The notes below the pieces were generated by a model. It searched no databases. It had not been told where the DNA came from and worked only from the letters and a program-made list of their open reading frames with translations. From positions 489,704 to 553,703 of the forward strand of contig NZ_LMSE01000004.1 in NCBI RefSeq assembly GCF_001428065.1: a DNA stretch of 64,000 nt, written 5' to 3'. The DNA comes from Nostocoides sp. Soil756. Its GTDB lineage: Bacteria; Actinomycetota; Actinomycetes; Actinomycetales; Dermatophilaceae. Shown piece by piece: positions 33,544-42,694 of this stretch; positions within the stretch are counted from its first letter, which is position 1, and every line of letters begins with the position of its first letter. The translations under genes were made by a program, and so were the position numbers.

Positions 33544-34193
33544 CGGCGGACCCCCGGGCCCGCGAACCGCACCAGGCAGGCGTCCGGCTCGGCGAACGGC
33601 TGGAGGGCGACCGGGCCGAGCGCCTCACCCACCACGCCTTCGATGAGTCCCAGGTGCACGCTGCAGACGGCCTCGGGGTGGGTGCGGGCGGCATCGACGA
33701 AGGGGCACCGGGTGAGCCTGGTCACCATCGGGTCCGCGGACGCCTCGGGGCCGAAGCCCACGTGCTCGAGGGCCACCCGGAGCCGCTCGTGCGGGCTCTG
33801 GTCGTCCTCGGCGAACACCGTGCGCAGCTGCTCACCCCAGGCTCGCCCCCCGGACTCGCCGGTCTCGCGAGCCGTGGCGCCCGGGTTGGTCTCGAGGCCA
33901 CGCGCCAGCGCCTGCGCCAACGCGACGTACGGCGCCTGGCGGGCGACGTAGGACCAGGCCGGGCGTCCGCGCCCCACCGGCCGCGCGCGCAGGCGCGTCA
34001 CGTGAGCGGCCTGGTGGAGCGCGTCGAGATGGCCTCGCACGGTGTTCTCGTGCAGGCCGGTGATCTCGACGAGCTGGGCCAGGGTCGTGGGCGCTTCCCG
34101 CGCGGTGAGGGCGGCCAGCACCCGGGCCTGGGCGTCGGTGGGCGCTCGCCCGAGGCCGGATCGGGGGCCGGTGTTATTTTCCACGGAGTTCAT
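33540..34193 (-). CDS. SufR-like winged-helix regulator with Cys ligands
   Basis: 217 residues. The N-terminal helix-turn-helix (LAQLVEITGLHENTVRGHLD, about 39-58) is of the ArsR/MarR type. The C-terminal half has cysteines in TRCPFVD, AVCSVHLGLIEG and DACLVRF, the pattern of SufR-type regulators that bind an iron-sulfur cluster. Such clusters react with NO or oxygen, which fits control of the adjacent nitrite reductase and hemerythrin genes. It is first in the minus-strand operon and divergent from the hemerythrin gene (38 bases between starts). Confidence 0.8.
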   Translation of the reverse strand: MNSVENNTGPRSGLGRAPTDAQARVLAALTAREAPTTLAQLVEITGLHENTVRGHLDALHQAAHVTRLRARPVGRGRPAWSYVARQAPYVALAQALARGLETNPGATARETGESGGRAWGEQLRTVFAEDDQSPHERLRVALEHVGFGPEASADPMVTRLTRCPFVDAARTHPEAVCSVHLGLIEGVVGEALGPVALQPFAEPDACLVRFAGPGVRR

Positions 34194-34210
34194 TGTATGT
34201 TATTCCCACC
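34172..34210. promoter_or_regulatory. Candidate operator in divergent promoter
   Basis: Near-identical direct repeats TGTTATTTTCCAC (34172-34184) and TGTTATTCCCACC (34198-34210) lie 26 bases apart in the only AT-rich stretch between the regulator and hemerythrin starts. They probably bind the SufR-like regulator. Confidence 0.45.
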
Positions 34211-34231
34211 TGATCCTCGAAAGGACACCCC

Positions 34232-35038
34232 ATGACTGCTCTGACGATCTCCTCGAGCTCAGCCGACGCCGAGGCCGTGGATGCCGTGACGAACCACCAC
34301 GCCCTGATGTCCGGTGAGCTGGCCCTGCTCGTGGCCGACCTCCTCAACGCGTCGGGAGGTGACCCGACCGCGGCGCGCGACCGCCTCGTCGCCTGGGCCC
34401 GGGAGTCCCTCGTCCCGCACGCTATGGCCGAGGAGAAGAGCCTCTACCCGGCCGCCGGGGGCCTGGCGGAGGGCCGGCTGCTCGTCGAGGCGATGCTGGC
34501 CGAGCACGTGGCCATCGTCGCGATGGTCGACGAGGTCGAGAAGGCCGCCACGCCGGTGGGGGCGGCCGCCTCCGGGCGCGCCCTCCAGGCGCTCTTCGCC
34601 GTGCACCTGGACAAGGAGAACGACCAGCTGCTGCCGTTGCTCGCGGCCTCTCCGGACCACTCCGTCGCCGACCTGCTCGCCGGCATGCACGAGCTGCTCG
34701 GTGGCCACGAAGGGCACGACCACGAACACCCCGCCGAGAGCGGGGCCGAGGCCGAGCCGGCCTCCCACCACGGGGGGTCGAGCTGCACGTGCGGCACCGT
34801 CGACCCGCCCGGCAACCCCGCGCTGGACGTCCGGGTGATCCCGCACGCCATCCGGCACGCCACGATCTTCGGCGCCCTGGACGCGGTGGCTCCCGGCGCC
34901 GGTCTGGAGATCGTCGCCGACCACGACCCGGTCCCGCTGCTCCACCAGGTCCAGCAGCGCACGCCCGGCCGCTTCGAGGTCACCTACCTCGAGCGCGGTC
35001 CGGTCGACTACCGGATCCTGTTCACTGCCCGCGCGTAG
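34232..35038 (+). CDS. Hemerythrin-like plus DUF2249 protein
   Basis: 268 residues. The N-terminal HHE domain (about 20-150) has NHHALMSGEL, PHAMAEEKSLYP, AEHVAIVAMVDEV and VHLDKENDQLLP, giving the His/Glu ligands for a di-iron site. A His-rich linker (HEGHDHEHP) and CTCG precede a C-terminal DUF2249 domain (LDVRVIPHAIRHATIFGALD). Related proteins handle NO or repair iron-sulfur centres. AAAGGA lies before the ATG. Divergent from the SufR-like gene, so a shared stimulus is likely. Confidence 0.85.
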   Translation: MTALTISSSSADAEAVDAVTNHHALMSGELALLVADLLNASGGDPTAARDRLVAWARESLVPHAMAEEKSLYPAAGGLAEGRLLVEAMLAEHVAIVAMVDEVEKAATPVGAAASGRALQALFAVHLDKENDQLLPLLAASPDHSVADLLAGMHELLGGHEGHDHEHPAESGAEAEPASHHGGSSCTCGTVDPPGNPALDVRVIPHAIRHATIFGALDAVAPGAGLEIVADHDPVPLLHQVQQRTPGRFEVTYLERGPVDYRILFTARA

Positions 35039-35063
35039 GCGACGCGCGGTGCCGTCGTGGGCC

Positions 35064-35097
35064 CGGGCGGGCGCGGGCCCCGGGCGGGCGCGGGCCC
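35064..35097. repeat. Two tandem 17-bp GC repeats
   Basis: CGGGCGGGCGCGGGCCC occurs twice head to tail (35064-35080, 35081-35097) between the hemerythrin and NDH-2 genes. It can fold and may act as a terminator. Confidence 0.6.
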
Positions 35098-35150
35098 CGT
35101 CCGGGCGCGAGAGGGGGCATAGCGACCGCGTCGCCGGTGTTGACCCCGAC

Positions 35151-36578
35151 GTGACCAGCACCCCAGCCGCCCCGCACCGCATCGTCGTCGTCGGCTCCGG
35201 CTTCGGAGGCCTGTTCGGCACCCAGGCCCTCAAGCGACGCGGCGACGTCGAGATCACCCTCGTGGCGAAGACCGCGCACCACCTCTTCCAGCCGCTGCTG
35301 TACCAGGTGGCCACCGGCATCCTGTCCGAGGGGGAGATCGCGCCCAGCACCCGTGAGGTGCTCGCCCGGCAGAAGAACGCCCGGGTGGTGCTCGGCGAGG
35401 TCACGCACATCGACCTCGCGTCGCGCACCGTGACCTCCCAGCTGCTCGGCCGCGAGACCGTGCTCCCCTACGACACCCTGCTCGTCGCCGCCGGGGCCGG
35501 GCAGTCCTGGTTCGGCAACGACCACTTCGCGCGCCACGCCCCCGGGATGAAGTCGATCGACGACGCCCTCGAGCTGCGCGGGCGCATCTTCGGTGCGTTC
35601 GAGCTCGCCGAAATCGCGCGGACCCCGGCCGAAGTCCAGCGGGCCCTCACCTTCGTCATCGTCGGCGCCGGGCCCACCGGGGTGGAGATGGCCGGGCAGA
35701 TCGCCGAGCTCGCGCACCGCACCCTCAAGAACGACTTCCGCCGCATCGACCCCCGGGACGCGCGCATCGTCCTGCTCGACGCCGCCGACACCGTGCTGCC
35801 GTCCTTCGGTGAGCGGCTGGGGGGCGCCGCCCGGCGCCGCCTGGTCGAGCTGGGTGTCGAGGTACGCCCCGGCACGATGGTCACCGACGTCGACTCCACC
35901 GGCATCGTCGTGCGCGAGCCCGACGGCTCCTCCACCCGCATCGACGCCCTCACCAAGGTCTGGGCGGCGGGGGTCCAGGCCAGCCCGCTGGCCCGACAGC
36001 TGGCCGAGCAGTCCGGCGCCGGGATCGACCGGGCCGGCCGCGTCGAGGTCCGGCCCGACCTCACCCTCCCCGGTCACCCCGAGGTCTTCGTGGTCGGCGA
36101 CATGGTCTCCCTCGACGGGCTGCCAGGGGTCGCCCAGGTCGCCATCCAGGGCGCCCGGTTCGCCGCCCGCCAGATCGGCCGACGTCTGGACGGCACCGCC
36201 ACCGAGCCCCGTTTCGAGTACCGCGACAAGGGGTCGATGGCCACCATCTCCCGCTTCAGCGCGGTCGCCTCGATCGGCCGGTTGCGCTTCGCCGGCTTCT
36301 TCGCGTGGCTGCTCTGGCTCGCGATCCACCTCGTCTACATCATCGGCTTCAAGAGCCAGGTGACGACCCTGCTGCACTGGGCCGTCAGCTTCCTCGGGCG
36401 CGGCCGCGCCGAGCGGGTGGCCACCGAGCAGCAGGTCTTCGGCCGCCGTGCCATCGGTGCCCTGAACGAGCGCGAGGTGCCGGTCCTGCCCACCCACCCC
36501 GCGGACCGCGCGGAGGCACCCGACGCCGGTGGTGCGGCGACCACGCACGCGCCCGAGACCACCCGGACCGTCCGCTGA
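35151..36578 (+). CDS. ndh: Type II NADH dehydrogenase
   Basis: 475 residues. An FAD dinucleotide fold VVVGSGFGGLFG lies near the start, a second NAD-binding fold IVGAGPTGVEMAG near 170, and the quinone-site and C-terminal signature YRDKGSMATISRFSAV near 360, followed by a hydrophobic membrane-attachment helix (FFAWLLWLAIHLVYIIGF). It oxidises NADH and passes electrons to menaquinone without pumping protons. GTG 35151 is chosen because upstream residues are low-complexity. The C-terminal 45 residues are a polar tail. Confidence 0.93.
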   Translation: MTSTPAAPHRIVVVGSGFGGLFGTQALKRRGDVEITLVAKTAHHLFQPLLYQVATGILSEGEIAPSTREVLARQKNARVVLGEVTHIDLASRTVTSQLLGRETVLPYDTLLVAAGAGQSWFGNDHFARHAPGMKSIDDALELRGRIFGAFELAEIARTPAEVQRALTFVIVGAGPTGVEMAGQIAELAHRTLKNDFRRIDPRDARIVLLDAADTVLPSFGERLGGAARRRLVELGVEVRPGTMVTDVDSTGIVVREPDGSSTRIDALTKVWAAGVQASPLARQLAEQSGAGIDRAGRVEVRPDLTLPGHPEVFVVGDMVSLDGLPGVAQVAIQGARFAARQIGRRLDGTATEPRFEYRDKGSMATISRFSAVASIGRLRFAGFFAWLLWLAIHLVYIIGFKSQVTTLLHWAVSFLGRGRAERVATEQQVFGRRAIGALNEREVPVLPTHPADRAEAPDAGGAATTHAPETTRTVR

Positions 36579-36623
36579 GCGTGCGCATCCGCGCGGTGAT
36601 GGCCCCCGCCGTAGGGTGACGCC

Positions 36624-37913
36624 ATGCCGCTGGACTACCCCATCCACCGACGGACGCTGCCCAACGGGCTCCGCGTCGTCGTCTCGCCCGACCACACGGT
36701 CCCCAACGTCACGGTCAACCTCTGGGTCGGCGTGGGGTCGCGGCACGAGCAGCCCGGGCGCACCGGCTTCGCGCACCTCTTCGAGCACCTGATGTTCCAG
36801 GGGTCGCGGGGCGTGCGCAGCGGCGAGCACTTCGAGGCACTGATGGCCGAAGGCGGTCGGCTCAACGCGACCACCTGGTTCGACCGCACCAACTACTTCG
36901 AGACGGTGCCGACCGGCGCACTCGAGCTGGCGCTGTGGCTCGAGGCCGACCGGCACGGACACCTCCTGGCCGCGCTCACCCAGGAGAACCTCGACAACCA
37001 GCGCGACGTGGTGAAGGAGGAGAAGCGCCAGCGGTACGACAACCAGCCGTACGGCAACGCCCTGGTCGACGTCTACGCCGCCGTCTTCCCCGAGGGCCAC
37101 CCCTACCACCACCCGACCATCGGCTCGATGGCCGACCTCGACGCCGCCGGCGTCGACGACGTGCACGCCTTCTTCCGTCGTCACTACGCCCCCGACAACA
37201 CCGTGCTCACCCTGTGCGGCGACATCGAGCCAGAGGCGGGGTTCGCCCTCGTCGAGCGCCACTTCGGCCCGCTGACCGCGCGGGCCGAGGCGCCGCGCCC
37301 GACCCTGCCCCAGCTCGAGCCCCTGGAGGCGCCGGTCCGGGTCGTGCGCCGCGAGCAGGTCCCCAACGACCGGGTCCACGTCGCGTTCCGCCTCCCGGTC
37401 GACGGCAGCGACGAGCTGGTGGCCGCGATGGTGGCGCTCGACTGTCTGGCCGGCCTGTCCACCTCGCGCCTCGTGCGCCGGCTGGTCCGACGGGAGCAGG
37501 TGGCCGTGGGGGCGCACGCCACGGCGTGGGGCTTCGTCGACGGCGTCTCCCTGGGTTTCGTCGTGCTCGACGTCGCGCCGGGTGCCGACCCCGACCGGCT
37601 CGAGGACGCGATGGTCGAGGAGCTCGAGCGGCTCGCCGCCGACGGTCCCACCGACGCCGAGCTCGAGGCCTCCATCGCCCAGTCCGAGCGCGGCTGGCTC
37701 TCGGCCCTCGCCAGCCAGGAGGATCGCGCCGACATGATCAGCCGGTTCGCACTGCTGCACGACGACCCCCAGATGGTCAACACCCACCTCGACCGGATGC
37801 GCGCCGTCACCCCCGAACGGGTGGTGGAGGCCACCCGGCGGTGGCTGGCGCCGCACAGTCGCGCAGTCGTGGCCTACCTCGGCGATGAGGCACCGGCCGA
37901 GGCGGTCGCGTGA
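36624..37913 (+). CDS. M16 zinc peptidase, catalytic subunit
   Basis: 429 residues. The inverted zinc motif HLFEH is near 50 with the distal Glu about 75 residues on, as in the pitrilysin/MPP family. LNATTWFDRTNYFETVP follows. TAGGGT lies six bases before the ATG, so it is leaderless. Overlaps (GTGA) the next gene, which encodes its non-catalytic partner. Confidence 0.9.
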   Translation: MPLDYPIHRRTLPNGLRVVVSPDHTVPNVTVNLWVGVGSRHEQPGRTGFAHLFEHLMFQGSRGVRSGEHFEALMAEGGRLNATTWFDRTNYFETVPTGALELALWLEADRHGHLLAALTQENLDNQRDVVKEEKRQRYDNQPYGNALVDVYAAVFPEGHPYHHPTIGSMADLDAAGVDDVHAFFRRHYAPDNTVLTLCGDIEPEAGFALVERHFGPLTARAEAPRPTLPQLEPLEAPVRVVRREQVPNDRVHVAFRLPVDGSDELVAAMVALDCLAGLSTSRLVRRLVRREQVAVGAHATAWGFVDGVSLGFVVLDVAPGADPDRLEDAMVEELERLAADGPTDAELEASIAQSERGWLSALASQEDRADMISRFALLHDDPQMVNTHLDRMRAVTPERVVEATRRWLAPHSRAVVAYLGDEAPAEAVA

Positions 37914-39256
37914 GCGCGCGCCCGGTCGTCGCCCCACCCGCTCCGTGGGCCTTCCCCGCCCCCGTCGAGCACGTCCTGGACAACGGGCTGCGCGTCCTCG
38001 TGCACGACCTGCCGGGGCAGTACGTCCTCTCGCTGCGGCTGGTCGTCCCGGCCTCCCTCGCCGACGAGCCCCGTGACCGCGAAGGGGTCTCGGCGATGAC
38101 CGCCCGACTCCTCGACGAGGGGACGGCGCAGCACACGTCCGAGGAGTTCGCCGAGCTCATGGAGCGGCACGGGATGGTGCTGGGGGCCGGGGTCTCCGAC
38201 GGCGGTCTGATGGTCGACGTCGACGTGCCGCAGGCGCACCTGGCCACCGCGGCCCGGCTGCTGACCGCGGCGCTCGCCGAGCCGGTCTTCCCCGAGGGCG
38301 AGGTGCGCCGCATCCTGCGCACCCGCCAGGCCGAGATCGAGCAGGAACGCGCGTCGGCCGGCCACCGTGGCGCCCGCGAGCTCGCCCGCACCCTCTGGGA
38401 CGACCACGACCGTGCCTCACGACCGAGTGCCGGGAGCAGCGACACCATCGGCGCGATCACCCGTGCCGACCTCGTGGAGCGCCACGCCCGGTCCCTCGGG
38501 CCCCGGGGGGCGACCCTCGTCCTGGCCGGCGCCCTGGCCGGGATCCCGGTGACCGACGTCCTGGCCGGGACCCTCGGGTCGTGGACGGCGCCGGACCACG
38601 TCCCGGCCCAGCCCGCGAGGCCGCCGGTGCCGGCCGCCGACCGGGCGCGGGTCGTCGTCGTCGACCGCCCGGGGGCGGTGCAGACCGAGATCCTCGTCGC
38701 GTGCCCGGGTCCGGACCGGTCGACCCCGCACGGCTGGGCGCCGCACCCGGTGCTCGCGTTCGTCCTCGGCGGGTCGCCCAGCGCACGTCTGGACGCGGTC
38801 CTGCGTGAGCAGAAGGGGTACACCTACGGGGTCCGCGCGGGGTTCCGCCCCCGGGTGGCGGGGGGCTCCTTCGTCACCGCCGGCTCGGTGCGGACCGAGG
38901 TCACCGGCGACGCGCTCGCGATCCTGCTCGGCATCCTCGACACCGCTCGCGACGGCTTCACCGACGCCGAGCTGCGGGCCGGGGTCGACTACGTGGCGAA
39001 GACCGCCCCGGGCCGCTACGCCACCGCCGACGCGGTGGCCGACGAGACCGCCGCGCTGGCCCTCGAGGGGCTGCCGCTGGACTTCACGACCCGCAACCTC
39101 GAGGCCGTGCGCGCCCTCGGCCGCGACGACCTCGACGCTGCCTACCGGCGGACGGCCACGGGGGAGTGGACCGTGGTGCTCGTGGGCGACGCCGCGCGGG
39201 TCCTGCCCCAGCTCCAGGGCCGGGTCCCGGGCGAGGTCACGACCGTTGCCCTCTGA
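37910..39256 (+). CDS. M16 peptidase-like non-catalytic subunit
   Basis: 448 residues with the M16 fold (DNGLRVLVHDLPGQYVLSLR) but GVSAMTARLLDEGT where HxxEH would be, so no zinc site. It has the R/Y substrate-binding motif REQKGYTYGVRAGF near 300. Together with the upstream gene it should form the typical heterodimeric bacterial M16 peptidase. Confidence 0.9.
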   Translation: MSARPVVAPPAPWAFPAPVEHVLDNGLRVLVHDLPGQYVLSLRLVVPASLADEPRDREGVSAMTARLLDEGTAQHTSEEFAELMERHGMVLGAGVSDGGLMVDVDVPQAHLATAARLLTAALAEPVFPEGEVRRILRTRQAEIEQERASAGHRGARELARTLWDDHDRASRPSAGSSDTIGAITRADLVERHARSLGPRGATLVLAGALAGIPVTDVLAGTLGSWTAPDHVPAQPARPPVPAADRARVVVVDRPGAVQTEILVACPGPDRSTPHGWAPHPVLAFVLGGSPSARLDAVLREQKGYTYGVRAGFRPRVAGGSFVTAGSVRTEVTGDALAILLGILDTARDGFTDAELRAGVDYVAKTAPGRYATADAVADETAALALEGLPLDFTTRNLEAVRALGRDDLDAAYRRTATGEWTVVLVGDAARVLPQLQGRVPGEVTTVAL

Positions 39257-39791
39257 CGGCGTCAGGTCCGACGCGTCCGGGTCACCGACCCGCTCGCTGG
39301 TGATGCCGTCGCCGGTCGGGCCGCTCGAGCTCGTCGCGCGCGACGGGGCGCTGGAGGCGATACGGTTCGACGCCGCCGTGCCCGCGGCGGCACCCGACGC
39401 GCCCCCAGCGTGCGACGACGCCCGCGTGCTGGATGCGGCCCGCCACCAGCTCGAGGAGTACTTCGCCGGCGCTCGCCGCGTCTTCGACCTCCCCCTGGCA
39501 CCGGTCGGCTCCGACTTCCGTCGCCGGGTGTGGGCCGCGCTGGCGCTGGTGCCGTGGGGGAGCACCACCACCTACGGCGCGCTGGCCGCCGAGCTGGGCC
39601 TGCCACCCGGTGCGTCCCGGGCCGTCGGAGCGGCCAACGGCGCGAACCCGCTGCCCATCGTGCTGCCCTGCCACCGCGTCGTCGGCGCCGACGGCACCCT
39701 CACCGGGTACGCCGGGGGGCTGCCCCGCAAGGCCGCGCTGCTCCGCCTCGAAGGGGTGGCCACCGAGGCCGACCAGGCGGTGCTCTTCTAG
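39246..39791 (+). CDS. ogt: Methylated-DNA-protein cysteine methyltransferase
   Basis: About 181 residues. The acceptor-site motif LPCHRVVGADGTLTGYAGGL contains the methyl-accepting Cys, and FRRRVWAALALVPWG the recognition helix. It repairs O6-alkylguanine. TTG 39246, inside the end of the previous gene, is my best start because residues before the later ATG 39303 are needed for the first strand; GTG 39300 is another option. Confidence 0.88.
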   Translation: MPSDGVRSDASGSPTRSLVMPSPVGPLELVARDGALEAIRFDAAVPAAAPDAPPACDDARVLDAARHQLEEYFAGARRVFDLPLAPVGSDFRRRVWAALALVPWGSTTTYGALAAELGLPPGASRAVGAANGANPLPIVLPCHRVVGADGTLTGYAGGLPRKAALLRLEGVATEADQAVLF

Positions 39792-40591
39792 TCCGAGGCC
39801 CCGTCGCGCGCGGTGCCGAGGTGGGCCAGCACGACCTCGTGCAACAGCCCGTTGGTGGCCACGGCATTGCCGCCGAACGGACCGTCGGCCCCGTCCAGGG
39901 AGGTGAAGCGCCCCCCGGCCTCGGTGACCACCGGGGCGAGCGCCACCATGTCGTGCAGCGAGAGCTCGGGCTCGGCCGCGATGTCCACCGCCCCCTCGGC
40001 CACGAGCATGTAGGACCAGAAGTCGCCGTAGGCCCGCTCGCGCCAGCACGCGCGGGAGAGCTCGAGCACGCCGTCGAGCCGGCCGATGGCCTCCCACGAC
40101 GTGGTGCTCGAGATCGACAGGGAGGCGTCGGCCAGCGTCGAGACGCCGGAGACGTGGAGCTGCCTGGCACTGGTGAGGCTGCGCCCCGACCAAGCGCCGG
40201 AGCCGGTGGCGGCCCACCAGCGCCGGCCGAGAGCCGGGGCGGCGACGAGGCCCAGGACCGGGACGCCGTCGACCACCAGGCCGATCAGGGTGGCCCAGAC
40301 CGGTACCCCCCGCACGAAGCTGTGCGTGCCGTCGATCGGGTCGATGACCCACTGCCGGTTGCTCGACCCCGTGGGCGGCATCTCCTCGCCGATGACCATG
40401 TCGCGCGGCCGGGTCCGCTTGAGCTGGGAGCGCACGAGCTCCTCGGCGTCGCGGTCGGCGTCACTGACCAGGGTGAGGTCGGGTTTGGTCTCGACGTGCA
40501 GGTCCTCGGCCCGGAAGCGGGCCATCGTCACCCGCTCGACGGCGTCGGCGAGGACGTGGGCCAGTCGGAGGTCGTCGTCGAAGCCGGGCAC
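39788..40591 (-). CDS. hisN: Histidinol-phosphatase (HisN type)
   Basis: 267 residues of the inositol-monophosphatase superfamily. GEEMPP and DPIDGTHSFVRGVPVWATLI carry the metal ligands, and the WSYMLVAEGAVDIAAEPELS stretch is characteristic of actinobacterial HisN in histidine synthesis. The GTG start at 40591 lies six bases after TACGGT (minus strand 40603-40598), so it is leaderless. The 3' end overlaps the ogt stop by four bases. Confidence 0.88.
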   Translation of the reverse strand: MPGFDDDLRLAHVLADAVERVTMARFRAEDLHVETKPDLTLVSDADRDAEELVRSQLKRTRPRDMVIGEEMPPTGSSNRQWVIDPIDGTHSFVRGVPVWATLIGLVVDGVPVLGLVAAPALGRRWWAATGSGAWSGRSLTSARQLHVSGVSTLADASLSISSTTSWEAIGRLDGVLELSRACWRERAYGDFWSYMLVAEGAVDIAAEPELSLHDMVALAPVVTEAGGRFTSLDGADGPFGGNAVATNGLLHEVVLAHLGTARDGASD

Positions 40592-40714
40592 GGGCCCACC
40601 GTACCGGGCGGTGCCGAAGATCTTGCGGCCCAGGACGCGAACTGGTCGCACTTCGGTCACAATCAGGTCTCGGAGCGTCGCGGAACTACCAAAGCGGGCA
40701 TCGGTGGTCTTTAG

Positions 40715-40743
40715 TTGACCCCGGCACGCCGGTCGGCGATGCA
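40715..40743 (+). promoter_or_regulatory. Candidate promoter of the peptide-transport operon
   Basis: TTGACC (40715-40720), a 17-base spacer and GATGCA (40738-40743) lie about 80 bases upstream of the substrate-binding protein gene. Confidence 0.45.
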
Positions 40744-40824
40744 TCGAGTCGGGCCCGATCGGGCCCAGCTCACGGAGCCCATCCGGACACCGGATGGCGA
40801 ACCACTTCACGTAGGAGGACATCC

Positions 40825-42483
40825 ATGCGAGGAACCACTCGCACGGTCGCCGTCGCGGCCATGTCAGCCGTCGCCCTGCTTGCCGCCGGGTGCGGCAGCG
40901 GCGACTCCGGGGGGAGCACCAGCTCCGCCGCCGGTGGCCAGACGGGCGGCGAGATCACCGTCCGCGGTTGCAACCCGCAGAACCCGCTGGTCCCCAGCAA
41001 CACCACGGAGACCTGTGGTGGCAACGTCATCGACGCGATCTTCTCCAAGCTGATCCACTACGACGCGGAGACGGCCAAGCCCGAGAACGACCTGGCGGAG
41101 TCCATCGAGACCACCGACAACCAGAACTTCACCATCAAGGTGAAGAAGGGCAACACCTTCGCCGACGGCACCGACGTCACCGCCAAGAGCTTCGTCGACG
41201 CGTGGAACTACGCGGCCTACGGCCCGAACGCGCAGTCCTCCGGCTACTTCATGGAGCCCATCGAGGGCTTCGGCGACACCCAGTGCACCGGCGAGGGCGA
41301 CGACCCGTGCGCCGGCGCCGGGATGGCCAAGGCCAAGACCCTCACCGGTCTGAAGGTCGTCGACGACTACACCTTCACCGTCAAGACCAGCGAGAAGGTC
41401 TCGAACCTTCCGGTGCGTCTGGGCTACTCGGCGTTCTCGCCGCTGCCCGAGGCGTTCTTCAAGGACCCCAAGGCCTTCGGCGACAAGCCGATCGGCAACG
41501 GCCCGTACAAGCTCGACGCCTGGAACAAGGAGCAGTCGATCGTTCTGTCCAAGAACGACAAGTACAAGGGCGACTTCGGCGGCAAGGTCGACAAGATCAC
41601 CTTCAAGATCTACCAGGACTCCGACTCCGCCTACAACGACGTTCTGGCCAACAACCTCGACATCACCGACGAGATCCCGGCCAGCGCGCTGATCGACGAC
41701 AAGTACAAGTCGGACCTTCCTGACCGCAACGCGCAGAAGGAGACCGGCGTCATCCAGACGGTCACCTTCGCGCCGACCAAGGTCGACCCGAACTACGCGA
41801 ACCCGAAGATCCGCCAGGCGATCTCCATGGCGATCGACCGCGACACCATCAACAAGCAGATCTTCAACGGCACCCGTAAGTCCGCCACCGGCTGGGTCTC
41901 CCCGGTCGTCGACGGCTACAAGGCCGACCAGTGCGGCGAGTACTGCACCTACGACCCGGCCAAGGCCAAGGCGCTCCTCACCGAGGCCGGCGGCTTCAAG
42001 GGTGACAAGATCACGCTGTCGTACAACGCGGACGCCGCTCACAAGGAGTGGACCGAAGCCACCTGCAACAGCATCAAGCAGGCTCTCGGCGTGGACTGTG
42101 TCGCGGTCGGCGTCGTCGACTTCGCCACCTTCCGGTCGCAGATCGCCGACCGCAAGATGAAGGGCATGTTCCGCACCGGCTGGCAGATGGACTACCCGTC
42201 GATCGAGAACTTCCTCGCCCCGATCTTCAAGACCGGTGCGTCCTCCAACGACGGCGACTACTCCAACCCGGCCTTCGACAAGCTCCTCACCGAGGCTGCT
42301 GCCGAGACCGACCCCGCCGCGGCCAACAAGAAGTACCAGGAGGCCGAGGCGCTCCTCGCCCAGGACATGCCGTCCATCCCGATGTGGTACGGCAAGACCA
42401 CCATGGGCTGGTCCGACAAGGTCACCGGTGTGAAGATCACCGCCTTCGGCACGATCGACTTCTCGTCGGTCGCCCTGAAGTGA
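40825..42483 (+). CDS. Peptide ABC transporter substrate-binding lipoprotein
   Basis: 552 residues. A lipoprotein signal ends in LLAAGC (Cys near 23), followed by a Ser/Gly linker and the SBP family 5 fold (IRQAISMAIDRDTINKQIF and WQMDYPSIENFLAP are typical). It binds oligopeptides or similar solutes outside the cell for import. AGGAGG lies well placed before the ATG. Codon use is highly optimised, in line with strong expression. First gene of a five-gene operon. Confidence 0.93.
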   Translation: MRGTTRTVAVAAMSAVALLAAGCGSGDSGGSTSSAAGGQTGGEITVRGCNPQNPLVPSNTTETCGGNVIDAIFSKLIHYDAETAKPENDLAESIETTDNQNFTIKVKKGNTFADGTDVTAKSFVDAWNYAAYGPNAQSSGYFMEPIEGFGDTQCTGEGDDPCAGAGMAKAKTLTGLKVVDDYTFTVKTSEKVSNLPVRLGYSAFSPLPEAFFKDPKAFGDKPIGNGPYKLDAWNKEQSIVLSKNDKYKGDFGGKVDKITFKIYQDSDSAYNDVLANNLDITDEIPASALIDDKYKSDLPDRNAQKETGVIQTVTFAPTKVDPNYANPKIRQAISMAIDRDTINKQIFNGTRKSATGWVSPVVDGYKADQCGEYCTYDPAKAKALLTEAGGFKGDKITLSYNADAAHKEWTEATCNSIKQALGVDCVAVGVVDFATFRSQIADRKMKGMFRTGWQMDYPSIENFLAPIFKTGASSNDGDYSNPAFDKLLTEAAAETDPAAANKKYQEAEALLAQDMPSIPMWYGKTTMGWSDKVTGVKITAFGTIDFSSVALK

Positions 42484-42513
42484 CCTGAGGGACCGTCAGG
42501 TTCCTTGCGACGC

Positions 42514-42551
42514 GCCGTCGGCCTGTCAGCACCTGCTGGCAGGCCGACGGC
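42514..42551 (+). terminator. Intra-operon hairpin after the binding protein
   Basis: A 17-bp stem with a single G.T-type mismatch (42514-42530 with 42535-42551) and loop ACCT lies 30 bases after the binding-protein stop. There is no T-run. It probably lowers permease expression relative to the binding protein or protects its mRNA. TAGGTT at 42618-42623 could restart transcription. Confidence 0.65.
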
Positions 42552-42694
42552 CGCGTCCGGGGGAGGACGTGCCGGGCACACCGGGACCCGTCGCTACCGC
42601 CTCCCACATCGATGGTCTAGGTTCGTCCCGGTAATCCGTCCGACGTCGTACCGGTCACCGCCGGTCATGCGTCCCGAACAGTCAGGGAGGTGAC

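Noticed and set aside
34172-34210. FNR/CRP-type palindrome upstream of the hemerythrin gene
   Set aside because: No TTGAT-N4-ATCAA or TGTGA-type dyad; the visible signal is a direct repeat.
35064-35097. Start of a CRISPR-like repeat array
   Set aside because: Only two adjoining GC repeats with no spacer between them.
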